Shown piece after piece: positions 35,498 to 44,428 of a stretch of DNA of 64,000 bases. Source of the stretch: Prolixibacteraceae bacterium (GTDB taxonomy: Bacteria; Bacteroidota; Bacteroidia; Bacteroidales; Prolixibacteraceae). A program made the translations under genes and the position numbers. The stretch is from positions 121,320-185,319 of the forward strand of contig WTWZ01000001.1 of the NCBI GenBank assembly GCA_009773765.1, in the 5' to 3' direction. How positions within the stretch are numbered: the first letter of the stretch is position 1; every line of letters starts with the position of its first letter. The notes under the pieces were generated by a model, which saw nothing but the letters and a program-made list of their open reading frames with translations, was not told the DNA's origin and searched no databases.

Positions 35498-36565
35498 CTA
35501 TTTTAGTAAAGCTTCACCGTCGAACGTAATCGTGCGTAAAATTGCTTTTGCTTTTTCAGCGGCAGCAACGGGTAGTGGCGAGTAGTGAACTTTTTCGGCT
35601 TCAGCCTGAGCATCTGCACTAACCAGCCAGTCGAGAAAAGTAACCGTTGCGAGTGCCTGATCTTTTGTGCGGTTGTTATAATTCTGTTCCTTGTAAAGAA
35701 TTATCCATGTAAAGCCACTAATCGGATACGATTCAGGGTTATCAGAATTTGTAAGCATAATTCTCGTGTCATCAGGAATTTGGCCTTGTGCAGCAGCGCT
35801 TACCGAGGCAATTGACGCCGAAATATAGTTTCCTGCGCTGTTTTGCACTTTGGCAGTTTGTATTTTCTGTGCGAAGGCAAATTCAGAACCAATGTAACCA
35901 ATCGCGCCCTGAGTTTGAGAAATGGTCCCGGCTACACCCGGATTTCCTTTGGCACCCATGCCCACCGGCCACTGCAGTGCTTTACCCACGCCAACTTTCT
36001 CCGCCCAAAGATTACTTATTTTGGTCATAAAGTCGCTGAAAATGTGTGTTGTGCCGCTTCCATCAGACCTGACTACCACAGTAACGGCCATTTCCGGAAG
36101 GGTTAATCCCGGGTTGTTCTCTTTAATTTTCGGATCGTTCCATTTGGTAATCTTTCCCATAAAAATATCTTCAAGAAGCTGATTCGAAAGCTTTAAACTA
36201 TCCACTCCAGGCAAGTTGTATGCAATTACAACAGCTCCCACAACGGTAGGAATATGAACCACTTCCGCTGGCATTGCCTGGAGGTTGGCATCGGTGAGAT
36301 AAGCATCGGTGGCCCCGAAATCGATTACTTTATCAGTTAAACTGCGGATACCTCCTCCTGATCCAATTCCCCCATAAGAAATTTGTGTCCCTGTTTTTAC
36401 CATGTACTGGTTAAAAACCATGTTGTAGTAAGGCATCGGAAATGTTGCACCAGCCGCTGTTAAAGTCAATTTTGCCGTCGATTTTTCTTCGGTTTTTTTC
36501 TTCGGACTATTCGAACATGCCTGCATCATGAATAATGCTAAAATAAGAATTGTTAATTGTTTCAT
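35498..36565 (-). CDS. pstS: Phosphate-binding lipoprotein PstS
   Basis: 355 residues. A lipoprotein signal (MKQLTILILALFMMQAC, Cys at residue 17) anchors it. Phosphate-site motifs are LTAAGATFPMPYYNM, YGGIGSGGGIRSLTD, DFGATDAYL and VVRSDGSGTTHIFSDFM. It delivers periplasmic phosphate to PstCA. It is 19 bp from the porin stop, so it is read from the same Pho-box promoter. Confidence 0.95.
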   Translation of the reverse strand: MKQLTILILALFMMQACSNSPKKKTEEKSTAKLTLTAAGATFPMPYYNMVFNQYMVKTGTQISYGGIGSGGGIRSLTDKVIDFGATDAYLTDANLQAMPAEVVHIPTVVGAVVIAYNLPGVDSLKLSNQLLEDIFMGKITKWNDPKIKENNPGLTLPEMAVTVVVRSDGSGTTHIFSDFMTKISNLWAEKVGVGKALQWPVGMGAKGNPGVAGTISQTQGAIGYIGSEFAFAQKIQTAKVQNSAGNYISASIASVSAAAQGQIPDDTRIMLTNSDNPESYPISGFTWIILYKEQNYNNRTKDQALATVTFLDWLVSADAQAEAEKVHYSPLPVAAAEKAKAILRTITFDGEALLK

Positions 36566-36584
36566 TTTTCAAAATTTTTATTTT

Positions 36585-37574
36585 TTAATATCTTAATTCA
36601 ATGTTTAAATATGCATAAGTAGTTGCCGCCATTGATTTGTTGGCTGGGTTCCAGTATCTGACGTTTGGCGCTATTTTAATCCCTTTTATAAGACCAAATT
36701 CGAATCCGCCCATCAGTAAACCCCCATCACTTGCCAACTGCCAGGGATCGCTTTCTCCTTCGGGTATTTTTGATTTCAGGTCATCGAACCTCGCGAAATA
36801 TTTGATTTTATCTCCAGGTTTGAAAATGACATATATCGAAGTGCCGTACAAGTCCTGGCCATCAACCATTTTGGTATTATACAGGTAGTTGTATTCTGCT
36901 GTTACAACTAGTTTTTTGCCTGTATAACCAGCCAATGCGGCCATCGTAGTTTGTTTCACCTCTTTTCCCATATAATCGGCATAGATACGTACAGTAAAAT
37001 TTTTCACTTCTTTTACTGTAACTCCAATGGCAGGACGCAAATATTCATCACGTTGAAGCGATTTATACCCCTCGCCATTGAAAACCGAAAGGTCAGCGCT
37101 CACATTTTTTGTGAAGGCATAATCTATTGTAAAACCAAGGTCAGCGCTTGAATAAAAATCATAAGTGTCCATATACGATTTTTCAATATACCGCAAACCC
37201 CAAATATCTTCGGAGTATTTGAACTGCGTGGTTGGTATCATTCCAAAAAGTCCCTTAAACTTCTCCTTTTTATACTGTATGAATGCGAATTTTAAAAAGG
37301 CTGTGTATTGCATTGAACCAACCTTGGGGTCTCCAAAATCAAGCGTAACCCTTCCAAACCACTCTTTGCTGAAATTATATTCATACCCAAGGTATGCACG
37401 TGTTATTTCAAATGCAGGGGTGGTTTCACCATCGGAGAATGCGGTATTGAAGTTGGTAAAAATCAGAGATGCGGGCTTTCCGTTTGGTTTAAATTCTTCT
37501 GTTGTGGTTTGTCCACATATTTTTGTTACATTTAAAAAGGTTAAAAGAAGAAATGTTGTAATTGATATTCTCAT
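36585..37574 (-). CDS. OprP/OprO-like phosphate-selective porin
   Basis: 329 residues. Signal peptide of about 21 residues, then a beta-barrel with many alternating strands and aromatic girdles (for example ITRAYLGYEYNFSKEWFGRVTLDFG, YTAFLKFAFIQYK and FEFGLIKGIKIAPNVRYWNP), ending in an aromatic residue (IELRY) as BAM substrates do. It belongs to the porin O/P-like family. As first gene of the pst operon it would bring phosphate across the outer membrane. A four-unit hexamer array lies directly upstream. Confidence 0.82.
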   Translation of the reverse strand: MRISITTFLLLTFLNVTKICGQTTTEEFKPNGKPASLIFTNFNTAFSDGETTPAFEITRAYLGYEYNFSKEWFGRVTLDFGDPKVGSMQYTAFLKFAFIQYKKEKFKGLFGMIPTTQFKYSEDIWGLRYIEKSYMDTYDFYSSADLGFTIDYAFTKNVSADLSVFNGEGYKSLQRDEYLRPAIGVTVKEVKNFTVRIYADYMGKEVKQTTMAALAGYTGKKLVVTAEYNYLYNTKMVDGQDLYGTSIYVIFKPGDKIKYFARFDDLKSKIPEGESDPWQLASDGGLLMGGFEFGLIKGIKIAPNVRYWNPANKSMAATTYAYLNIELRY

Positions 37575-37591
37575 AGTTTTTATTTTCGGTA

Positions 37592-37648
37592 CAAAATTGA
37601 ACTATTGCTGTTACACCAATATTAAGAAAATATTACAAAACAATTAAA
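37592..37648 (-). promoter_or_regulatory. Candidate Pho box array and -7 box of the porin-pst operon
   Basis: Plus-strand hexamers GTTACA, ATTAAG, ATTACA and ATTAAA start at 37610, 37621, 37632 and 37643, exactly 11 bp apart. In the gene's direction: TTTAAT, TGTAAT, CTTAAT, TGTAAC. Exactly 10 bp later comes CAATTTTG (37599-37592), one mismatch from TAnnTTTG. The ATG is 18 bp further on. Confidence 0.65.
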
Positions 37649-37707
37649 TTTTTAATGACGAATTTTATAATTGTTTTCAGATTAATATGTTAGCATGATC
37701 AAATTTG

Positions 37708-37724
37708 TGTAATAAAATTGTAAT
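37708..37724 (+). promoter_or_regulatory. Divergent pair of Pho-like hexamers
   Basis: TGTAAT at 37708 and TGTAAT at 37719, 11 bp apart, oriented towards the remnant frame at 37769. No good -7 box lies at the expected distance. Confidence 0.3.
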
Positions 37725-37768
37725 ACATTTTATGAAATACTGATGTTTTTTGTTTTTTTCAGATAAAA

Positions 37769-37995
37769 ATGGAACAAACAATCATCAAGTTACTGGTCAT
37801 TATTTTTTCGGGCTGCCATTTAGGCGATAAAAAAGTTGAAAAAGAAATTAAACGGAGTCACCCAAGTCATATTTATAATTTCGTTGAAATTGACATCTCA
37901 CTTTTGAAGTATTTCGAAACCGATTGAATTTGTAGTTGCAGAAGAGGGAAATGAATGTGGTGCTAAAAAGTGGAACACGGGATTGATTGATGTTA
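37769..37995 (+). pseudogene. Possible remnant of a small Pho-island gene, frameshifted
   Basis: An ATG frame of 52 codons (37769-37927) begins MEQTIIKLLVIIFSGC and includes HIYNFVEIDISLLKYFETD before a TGA. A second protein-like frame, shifted by one base, continues at 37926 as EFVVAEEGNECGAKKWNTGL. Joined, they look like one decayed coding region. I do not recognise it. It fills part of the 418-bp gap between the porin and phytase genes; the remainder is promoter DNA. Confidence 0.33.
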
Positions 37996-39102
37996 ATTCA
38001 GGTTTAATACTTTCACAACTTCCTCCCACGAAATGTACTTAAAATTTTGGCTTTTCTTTTTCTTTCCATCGTAGTTAAATCCATCGTGCACAACCAGAAT
38101 ACCTTTTGGAAAACCGGGCAGCGGAACATTTGAAATATCGAGGCCATCGGTCTCTTCCACCCCGTCAATTGTCCCTTCTAAAATTCTGAAATTGCCAATA
38201 TATTTGTTTTCGCCCTGCCTTTCAAAAACTACATACGAATAGTTCCCCTGCGACGAGGCAATCAGGTAGCCGTTTACACTGTCGGTTGGATAAATGGTCA
38301 GTCCTTCAATATCATATTTTATATTCGGGTTTTCTTCGGAGCTGTTTTTTATGAAAACTCCCTTGCCCGAGCCGTTTGGTTCAGCATCGAATTTCCAGAT
38401 TCCGGCTGCTTCTTCGCCAATATAAAGATTTCCGGTTTCGTCGTCGGCAACCATACCTTCGGGCTGTGTACCCAATTTGAATGAACGGACAAGTTTTGCA
38501 CCAACTTTATTTTCATCTGCAAATAGTTCGTATTGTTCCACTTCGCCCGATTTGCCGTTTACAAAAACATAAAACAGCCCGGTTTTTTTACTTTGATACA
38601 TGCACAAACCATATACTTCGCCGCTCATTTCCGATTGTATAATCCGGTTGTGTACCGAGTCTAAACCGCCATTTTCAACAATTCTGAAAAGCGAAACCGA
38701 CTGCATGGTGCGGTTGCTGGCAGCGAGAATATCAATGGTTCCGCCATTTAGGGCAAAACCGTACCGCAGGTCGCAGTTGTTCATATCGCCGGTTGCGTAA
38801 TAGTTAAGTTGTTTTCCGGTTAAATCGTAAGTTGCCAGTCCGCCTTTTTTATCGGTCCCGATAATTACTGATTTTATGATGCTTTCAGGATGGACCCAAA
38901 TTGCAGGATCATCGGCAGAATCAGTGTTTTTGCCCTGCGGGGTTGGTTGCGTTTCAACTGTTGCAATTACTGTATTGGAAATGTGTTTACCGGCTTTCGC
39001 CGAGCCTTCGCCGGGACGGTTGCATGAATAGGACAAAAAGACAAAAAGCAGGATGAAAAAAACAAAAAGCGATAAATCTTTCAATCTCAAATATGGTTTC
39101 AT
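37993..39102 (-). CDS. Beta-propeller phytase, lipoprotein
   Basis: 369 residues. A lipoprotein signal ends at the Cys in LSYSC (about residue 27). The mature part is a six-bladed 3-phytase propeller: DSADDPAIWVHP (calcium/phosphate site), VIIGTDKKGGLATYDLTGKQ, NNCDLRYGF, QPEGMVADDETGNLYIGEE and DIEGLTIYP, then SSQGNYSYVVFERQG. It cleaves phosphate from phytate with calcium. It is 6 bp downstream of the broken purple acid phosphatase gene and shares its promoter, fitting a role in organic phosphorus use within the phosphate island. Confidence 0.9.
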   Translation of the reverse strand: MKPYLRLKDLSLFVFFILLFVFLSYSCNRPGEGSAKAGKHISNTVIATVETQPTPQGKNTDSADDPAIWVHPESIIKSVIIGTDKKGGLATYDLTGKQLNYYATGDMNNCDLRYGFALNGGTIDILAASNRTMQSVSLFRIVENGGLDSVHNRIIQSEMSGEVYGLCMYQSKKTGLFYVFVNGKSGEVEQYELFADENKVGAKLVRSFKLGTQPEGMVADDETGNLYIGEEAAGIWKFDAEPNGSGKGVFIKNSSEENPNIKYDIEGLTIYPTDSVNGYLIASSQGNYSYVVFERQGENKYIGNFRILEGTIDGVEETDGLDISNVPLPGFPKGILVVHDGFNYDGKKKKSQNFKYISWEEVVKVLNLN

Positions 39103-39108
39103 AGTTTA

Positions 39109-39819
39109 TTATTTTTCAGGAAATTTAGCCTGGTTTTTTTGCAGTTCATTTTCACTATAATTTTTTACAGCACCTTCCGGAATTTCGGTTCTCTGGTTGA
39201 TTTTTGCTACATCCGAACCTTCACTAAAACTGTTAATTCCCTCTTTGTCTTTATTGATTGTAAAATGGTCGTATAAATCGCCGGCAAGCACCAAATCCAC
39301 ATTGTATTTTTCGAGAACGGGCTGAACAGCGTTTCGGTAGGGCTCGTTGTTTCGTCCCTGCAAGAACGAATAAATGGGGTAGTGTGTGAAAACCACTGTC
39401 CAGCGGTTGGGATTTGAACCCAGTGATTTAATATCGTTCTGAACGTCTCCAAGGTAAATAAACGCAAATGACCCTGCCTTATCCGATGATGTTTCGAACT
39501 GAAACCACTCGCTCCGGTTTTTGCCATCGCCAACGCGATAGGCGTATTTTGTCCTGGTTTGCAGGTTTTCAAAAATTATCTTATGCCCCATTGCGTTTTG
39601 ACTGCCTTCTTCCCTCGGGGAATTTGCCCCCTGAACGGTTTTTACCTTATCATCAAATTTTGGAGAAGGATCGAGAATTGCAATTTCGCCAACACTTTCG
39701 GTAACACCAAAAACCGTTCTCCACAAAACTGCGCGCGATGTTGCCGGATCGGCTGGAATTGATAACAGTATTCTGTCCGGGGAAACAGTTGTAAATATTT
39801 CATAATCGCAAGTTCTATA
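39109..39819 (-). pseudogene. Purple acid phosphatase pseudogene with internal deletion
   Basis: The frame opens without an ATG (stop TAA at 39820-39822) and reads PDRILLSIPADPATSRAVLW then RTVFGV, the fibronectin-like N-terminal domain of purple acid phosphatases. The metallophosphatase core begins at FAFIYLGDVQNDIKS and jumps directly to NPNRWTVVFTHYPIYSF. The segment that normally holds the GDxxxx and GNHE metal ligands (well over 100 residues) is missing in frame. The later GHxH motif is also absent (LAGDLYDHF). The signal peptide is lost too. It cannot be active. Confidence 0.8.
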
Positions 39820-39850
39820 TTATTTTGATCCTTGTCATAAAGGATTTATT

Positions 39851-39858
39851 CAAAATTA
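39851..39858 (-). promoter_or_regulatory. -7 box for the phosphatase remnant and phytase
   Basis: TAATTTTG on the minus strand (39858-39851) matches TAnnTTTG. No aligned Pho array was found upstream of it. Confidence 0.45.
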
Positions 39859-39906
39859 GGATTTTAACTTTATGATTTCTGTCTTTAAGTAATTTTGGTG
39901 AAATTT

Positions 39907-40458
39907 CTATTTTTTAGTTTTTGTGAAACAAACTTCTTTTAAAATCCCACGTGTTTCATCGGGATAATCTACCTGTATAAAATGTGAGTTATTTAACCAG
40001 ATTTTAAGTGTCAGATAGGCATCATCCAGATTTTTCAAAACAGTTACGCCCAAATGCTCAAGAAACGCTGCATTACATTTTTGTTCATATTGGTTATTCA
40101 TGGGTATAACGCAAAGTTTTTTGCCCATATAAATGGCTTCAGCGGGGGTTTCGAAACCGGCAGTGCATAAAATTCCATTGCAATGGACAAAAGATTTTGT
40201 AAACTCATCGAGCGAAATGGGGCAAAACCAGATATTGCCCGCCTGGTATGGTTCTTTGCTGTGTTTCGAGAAAACCTCCCATTTCGTATTTGGAAATAAA
40301 GAAAGCAGTTTTTGTATTTTTTTGTCGCTAAAGGCCGGAAGATAAACTGTATAATGCCCTTTTGGGGCAGGTTTTGCATTTCGGACAGCAGGCCGTATTA
40401 CCGGGGTAAAATTGAAATCGTCCAGTTTTTTGAACCATCCAAATCGAGTATGAGTTGG
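39907..40458 (-). pseudogene. C-terminal fragment of a glycosyltransferase
   Basis: A continuous frame of about 180 codons reads WFKKLDDFNFTPVIRPAVRN, then KGHYTVYLPAFSDKKIQKLL, FPNTKWEVFSKHSKEP, FTKSFVHCNGILCTAGFETP and AEAIYMGKKLCVIPMNNQYEQKCNA. This is the C-terminal nucleotide-sugar-binding half of a GT28/MurG-like transferase (GFETPAEA and the QYEQ segment). The N-terminal half is missing. Only internal ATGs are available (40128, 40379 out of frame). It overlaps the phosphatase fragment upstream in another frame. Confidence 0.75.
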
Positions 40459-40763
40459 TTAACAATGCTCAAATTTCCAATTTGAGACTGACTGAATTTT
40501 CTTAAAAATTCATCGTGGTTCCCGGTGATGTAAAAAATCTGTACTCCTTTTTCCATCATTTTTATCAACTGGCGGATAACTTTCAACTGGGGTTTCGGAA
40601 AATAATTACGGCTGAACCGCCATGAATCGATGATATCGCCATTCAGTACCAAAATTTTGGGCTGAATGGATTTGAGGTATTTCAGTACTTTTTTGGGTTT
40701 ACAGGCATGTGTGGCAAGATGAATATCGGATATTACAGCGACTTCTACCTCTCTTATTTTCAT
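40398..40763 (-). pseudogene. N-terminal fragment of an LpxH-like metallophosphatase
   Basis: From ATG 40763 the frame reads VEVAVISDIHLATHACKP (metal ligands DIH), LVLNGDIIDSW (GDxxD), and FYITGNHDEFLRKF (GNHD), the UDP-2,3-diacylglucosamine diphosphatase-like family found in Bacteroidota. After LDLDGSKNW it runs into 6 foreign residues and stops at about 120 residues instead of about 260, so the later His ligands are missing. The break falls where the glycosyltransferase fragment begins. Confidence 0.78.
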
Positions 40764-40991
40764 AGTTAAATAACTAACGGAGAGCAAAATAGCAGATATT
40801 TCATTACTTAATAATTAAACAATGATTACGTTTTAGATAAAAATGTGATTTTTAAACCGGGCTGAAACTAAATTACAACAAAACAAGGTTGTATAAATTA
40901 TATGGTTCTCTATTTTCAATTTCATCATTTTACAGATGTGACTATTTTCCAACATTAACAATCCATGTAAAAAATTGGCACAAATTTTTAT

Positions 40992-42068
40992 TTAACCCTC
41001 AATTTTGGTTTTTATTTTCCGGGGAATAATGATTTGCTGTTCAGGGCCAGCCATTAATGAAGCAATTACCCTGGTGCTTGTGTATTGTTCAAAAATTATT
41101 TTCAGGAAAACGGTAATTGGCACTGCCATTATTAATCCCGGAACTCCCCATAAAAATCCCCAAAACATTAGCATTATCAATATGGTTACCACGTTTATCG
41201 AGAATGATTTTCCCATGAAAATGGGTTCAATAATGCTTCCAAATAAAACCTGGACTCCGGTTAAAAACAGAACAAACAGAAACCAAGTACCAGTGGCGTC
41301 AAGTTCAACAAGTGCAAACAACGCGGTTACAACAACCGATACAACAGAACCAACCATTTGCACAAAATTGAACAGAAAAGCTATCAGGCCCCATAATACA
41401 GGGAATTCGACATCAAAAATATAACATCCCAAAGCCATACCGATACCTGTAAATAGACTGATGAAAAATTTGACAATGATGAATTTTATCAAATCGCTTT
41501 CGATTTTCATAAAAACTTTAACCGAGGAATATTTTCTTTTCAGAATGGTTTGGTTCAGCAGTTTCTGAAAATCGATGGATTCGGCAATTAAAAGGACAAC
41601 AAAAAAAACGGTCATTAACGACATTGAAAGCGTATCGCCTATGAAATCGATGGTTGATCCAAAATTGCTGAATTTGTTGCTTTTCTTCAGATAATGTAAA
41701 ATTACATTTCCTCCTTCAACTCTTTGTATTCCAAAAATATTTTCTACCAGTACTATTATGTTTGTAAGTTTTACCTGTACTTTGTTCAGTAATTCGCTAT
41801 CGGCTGAAAGTATTTGTTTACTGATTATTTCCACTATCTCTCCACCAACTATGATTACGCCTGCTATAATTAAAACAACAATCAGAATTCTCAGAAATTT
41901 GGGGATGTGGTATTTTTTCATCCGGCGCATAAATGGCAAAAACATGAGCGCAATGAACATCGATAGTAAGAGCGGGATAAAAATAAACGACAGTATTTTT
42001 AAAATGTAAAATACAATTGGAATTACAATGATAAGCAGTAATAAATTTGTGGTTTTTATATTGTTCAT
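40992..42068 (-). CDS. AI-2E family (PerM/TqsA-like) membrane permease
   Basis: 358 residues with about seven to eight transmembrane helices: a pair at the N-terminus (about 9-55), a third near 62-85, a long hydrophilic part (about 90-150), and a helical cluster from 150 to 340. The motif FLFNFVQMVGSVVSVVVTAL and the later GSIIEPIFMGKSFSINVVTILIMLMFWGFLWGVPG are typical of the family. It is 9 bp after the PiT gene, and thus cotranscribed with it; the substrate is unknown. Confidence 0.85.
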   Translation of the reverse strand: MNNIKTTNLLLLIIVIPIVFYILKILSFIFIPLLLSMFIALMFLPFMRRMKKYHIPKFLRILIVVLIIAGVIIVGGEIVEIISKQILSADSELLNKVQVKLTNIIVLVENIFGIQRVEGGNVILHYLKKSNKFSNFGSTIDFIGDTLSMSLMTVFFVVLLIAESIDFQKLLNQTILKRKYSSVKVFMKIESDLIKFIIVKFFISLFTGIGMALGCYIFDVEFPVLWGLIAFLFNFVQMVGSVVSVVVTALFALVELDATGTWFLFVLFLTGVQVLFGSIIEPIFMGKSFSINVVTILIMLMFWGFLWGVPGLIMAVPITVFLKIIFEQYTSTRVIASLMAGPEQQIIIPRKIKTKIEG

Positions 42069-42077
42069 ATCATTTAT

Positions 42078-44351
42078 TTATTGAAGGGCCACACGTGTAT
42101 TAATAATAAAGTCGCGCTGTGATTTAATTACGTTAACCGTGTTTAAAAGCAAATTTTTCGTTTCAGAATTTATTTTAAAATAAAGTAAAGAGTTACGTGT
42201 GTTTACCTCTTTGTTTTTTATACGTTTAATCTGGTTTTTCTCCAGTTTCGAGAGTATTTCAAAAATCTTTTCCCTGTCGGTAATTAATTTATCTATATTT
42301 TCGAATTTATTCTCTCTTATGGTGTGCAGCGCAAAATTAAAAAAGTTATCAACCAGCACCCCCAATTTAAGCAACTCTGTATTTTGCTCAGCAGTAAATG
42401 GTTTATGATCGTTATCAGAATATTTAATAATCGGGTCGATTAGAAAGTGTACGGCATGGGCCATTTCGCGTTTGTAATTCATTACCTGCACATAATAGTG
42501 GGCAGTATCAACCTTGCCGCCTGTTAAAGCCTCAACCGTTGAATATACTTTTTCCTTATTTCTTTTTGATCTTCGCGAGAAATCAGCACTTGCTTTTTCT
42601 GCAAGTTTCAGCTTATTCCGGTCTTCGTTCATGAAACCCTCAATTCCCAGCGAAAAAACGTAATTTGAAGAAACAATGGCCTTAACAATCTGCTTCGAAC
42701 TTTTACCAATAATCACTTCGTACGGATCTTTTACATCAATAACATCTTCCTGCTCGGCCAGTATTTTTTTATTCCTCGATACAAACAAAAAATGAGTTCT
42801 TAATATCATAAAAACAGCAATGGCAATAAACACAAAAATCATTAGGTTCCCACCCAGCGATATTACAAGCGCGATACTTGCAGAGCCAGCAAAAGCAATT
42901 AATGCCGTTAGAAACCAACCACCAATAACTGCCATTACCCCCGAAATACGAAAAACAGCGCTGTCACGATCCCATGCCCTGTCGGAAAGGGAACTTCCCA
43001 TAGCAACCATAAAGGTAACGTAAGTAGTTGACAAAGGCAATTTTAGTGATGTTCCAAAGGCTATTAAAATACTGGCTACAACCAGGTTCACAGAAGCGCG
43101 AATTTTGTCGAATGCAGGTGGATCCGGATCGTTAACTGTGTAATTTGATGGTCGGAATCGCGAATTAATGGTTTCCAGAACCGGATTAGGAATAATCTTT
43201 GTTAGTTTTTTGTTGAACCGTGTGGTTGACCGGACAATAATCCTACCCAGAAGTGAAGAGTCAAATTTTTCAGTCCCTTCGCATTGTCTGCCTAAATTCA
43301 CTTCCGTTTCGGTAACAGCACGAGCCTTTTTTGAAGTAATTAATGTAATAACCATCACCAACCCTGAAATCAATAACATATAAGTGGGTGTTGTAACTTT
43401 TCCGGCCAGACTTGCCATCCCGTAAGTATCAGGGTTAGTTGCTCCGTTGGCAATCCAATCCTGAAATGAGTTAAAACCTGCCAGCGGAACCCCGATAAAA
43501 TTTACCAGATCGTTTCCGGCAAAGGCCATTGCTAATGCAAATGTACCAACCAAAACAACAACTTTTAAAATTTTAACCTTGAAAAACCAGTTTAAGATTT
43601 GGATTATAACTGCCCACCCAATAAAACTGATCAGAATTACTTTTACGGTGTTATGGTTTACCCAGTCGCTTATGGTTTCATCGCCTGTTACTTTTATTTC
43701 TGCAAACGAAGAATCGCTAATTCCCTTAACCAGAATAAAATAAGTAATAGCGGTAATGGCCAGGCCACCGTAAATTGCGCCAAAGTATTTCATTGGCCTC
43801 CTGTAATTAAACGAAAAAATAAGCCGGGCAATATATTGTACAAACGCGCCAAAAGTAAAAGCAATAACTACCGAAACCAAAATACCTGAAATAATGGCCA
43901 GGGCTTTATCGGAGTTTATGTATTTGGAAAGTTCAAGGAATGATGATCCCCCAGCCATTTTAATCTTAACAATTGCAACGACAACTGCTGCCCCCAACAA
44001 TTCGAAAACAATTGAAACTGTTGTTGATGTTGGCATTCCAAACGCATTGAAAGTATCCAGCAGAATTACATCCGTTATCATTACTGCCAGAAAAATGATC
44101 ATGATTTCGGAAAAGAAAAACATATCGGGATGAAATATCCCTTTTCGGGCCACTTCCATCATTCCGTTTGAAAAGGTGGCCCCAATTAAAATCCCTAACG
44201 CAGCCATGAAAAAGATTAACCATTTGGGAGCTGCTTTGGAACCAACAGCCGAATTTAAAAAGTTAACCGCATCATTTGCAACACCAACAACCAAATCTGA
44301 AATAGCCAATGCGAAAAGGACAACTACTACAATGATGTAAAATTTTTCCAT
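42078..44351 (-). CDS. PiT-family phosphate permease with C-terminal PhoU-like domain
   Basis: 757 residues, against about 500 for E. coli PitA. The two PiT signatures are visible: GVANDAVNFLNSAVGSKAAP near residue 23 and FAGNDLVNFIGVPLAGF near 280. About ten or eleven transmembrane helices extend to about 525. The last 220 residues are soluble and helical (from about 545 on) with a PhoU-like character (YYVQVMNYKREMAHAVHFLIDPI). It is a constitutive low-affinity phosphate transporter in the inner membrane, possibly gated by its own PhoU-like domain. It heads a two-gene operon with the AI-2E permease. Confidence 0.9.
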   Translation of the reverse strand: MEKFYIIVVVVLFALAISDLVVGVANDAVNFLNSAVGSKAAPKWLIFFMAALGILIGATFSNGMMEVARKGIFHPDMFFFSEIMIIFLAVMITDVILLDTFNAFGMPTSTTVSIVFELLGAAVVVAIVKIKMAGGSSFLELSKYINSDKALAIISGILVSVVIAFTFGAFVQYIARLIFSFNYRRPMKYFGAIYGGLAITAITYFILVKGISDSSFAEIKVTGDETISDWVNHNTVKVILISFIGWAVIIQILNWFFKVKILKVVVLVGTFALAMAFAGNDLVNFIGVPLAGFNSFQDWIANGATNPDTYGMASLAGKVTTPTYMLLISGLVMVITLITSKKARAVTETEVNLGRQCEGTEKFDSSLLGRIIVRSTTRFNKKLTKIIPNPVLETINSRFRPSNYTVNDPDPPAFDKIRASVNLVVASILIAFGTSLKLPLSTTYVTFMVAMGSSLSDRAWDRDSAVFRISGVMAVIGGWFLTALIAFAGSASIALVISLGGNLMIFVFIAIAVFMILRTHFLFVSRNKKILAEQEDVIDVKDPYEVIIGKSSKQIVKAIVSSNYVFSLGIEGFMNEDRNKLKLAEKASADFSRRSKRNKEKVYSTVEALTGGKVDTAHYYVQVMNYKREMAHAVHFLIDPIIKYSDNDHKPFTAEQNTELLKLGVLVDNFFNFALHTIRENKFENIDKLITDREKIFEILSKLEKNQIKRIKNKEVNTRNSLLYFKINSETKNLLLNTVNVIKSQRDFIINTRVALQ

Positions 44352-44379
44352 TAATTTGGTTCCTTATAAATCAGAGTGA

Positions 44380-44387
44380 CAAATATA
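44380..44387 (-). promoter_or_regulatory. -7 box of the PiT gene
   Basis: TATATTTG on the minus strand is a perfect TAnnTTTG match, 29 bp before the ATG. The hexamers near it do not have the 11-bp/10-bp spacing seen at the other Pho promoters, consistent with a constitutive low-affinity transporter. Confidence 0.55.
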
Positions 44388-44428
44388 GATGTTAAGCAAT
44401 TATTAAAACTTGTTATTAACATTAAAAT

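Noticed and set aside
39859..39906. Pho array upstream of the phosphatase remnant and phytase
   Set aside because: Only one partial hexamer fits at the expected spacing from the -7 box.
44391..44426. Pho array for the PiT gene
   Set aside because: TTAA-like hexamers are present but not in the 11-bp/10-bp register relative to the good -7 box at 44387-44380.
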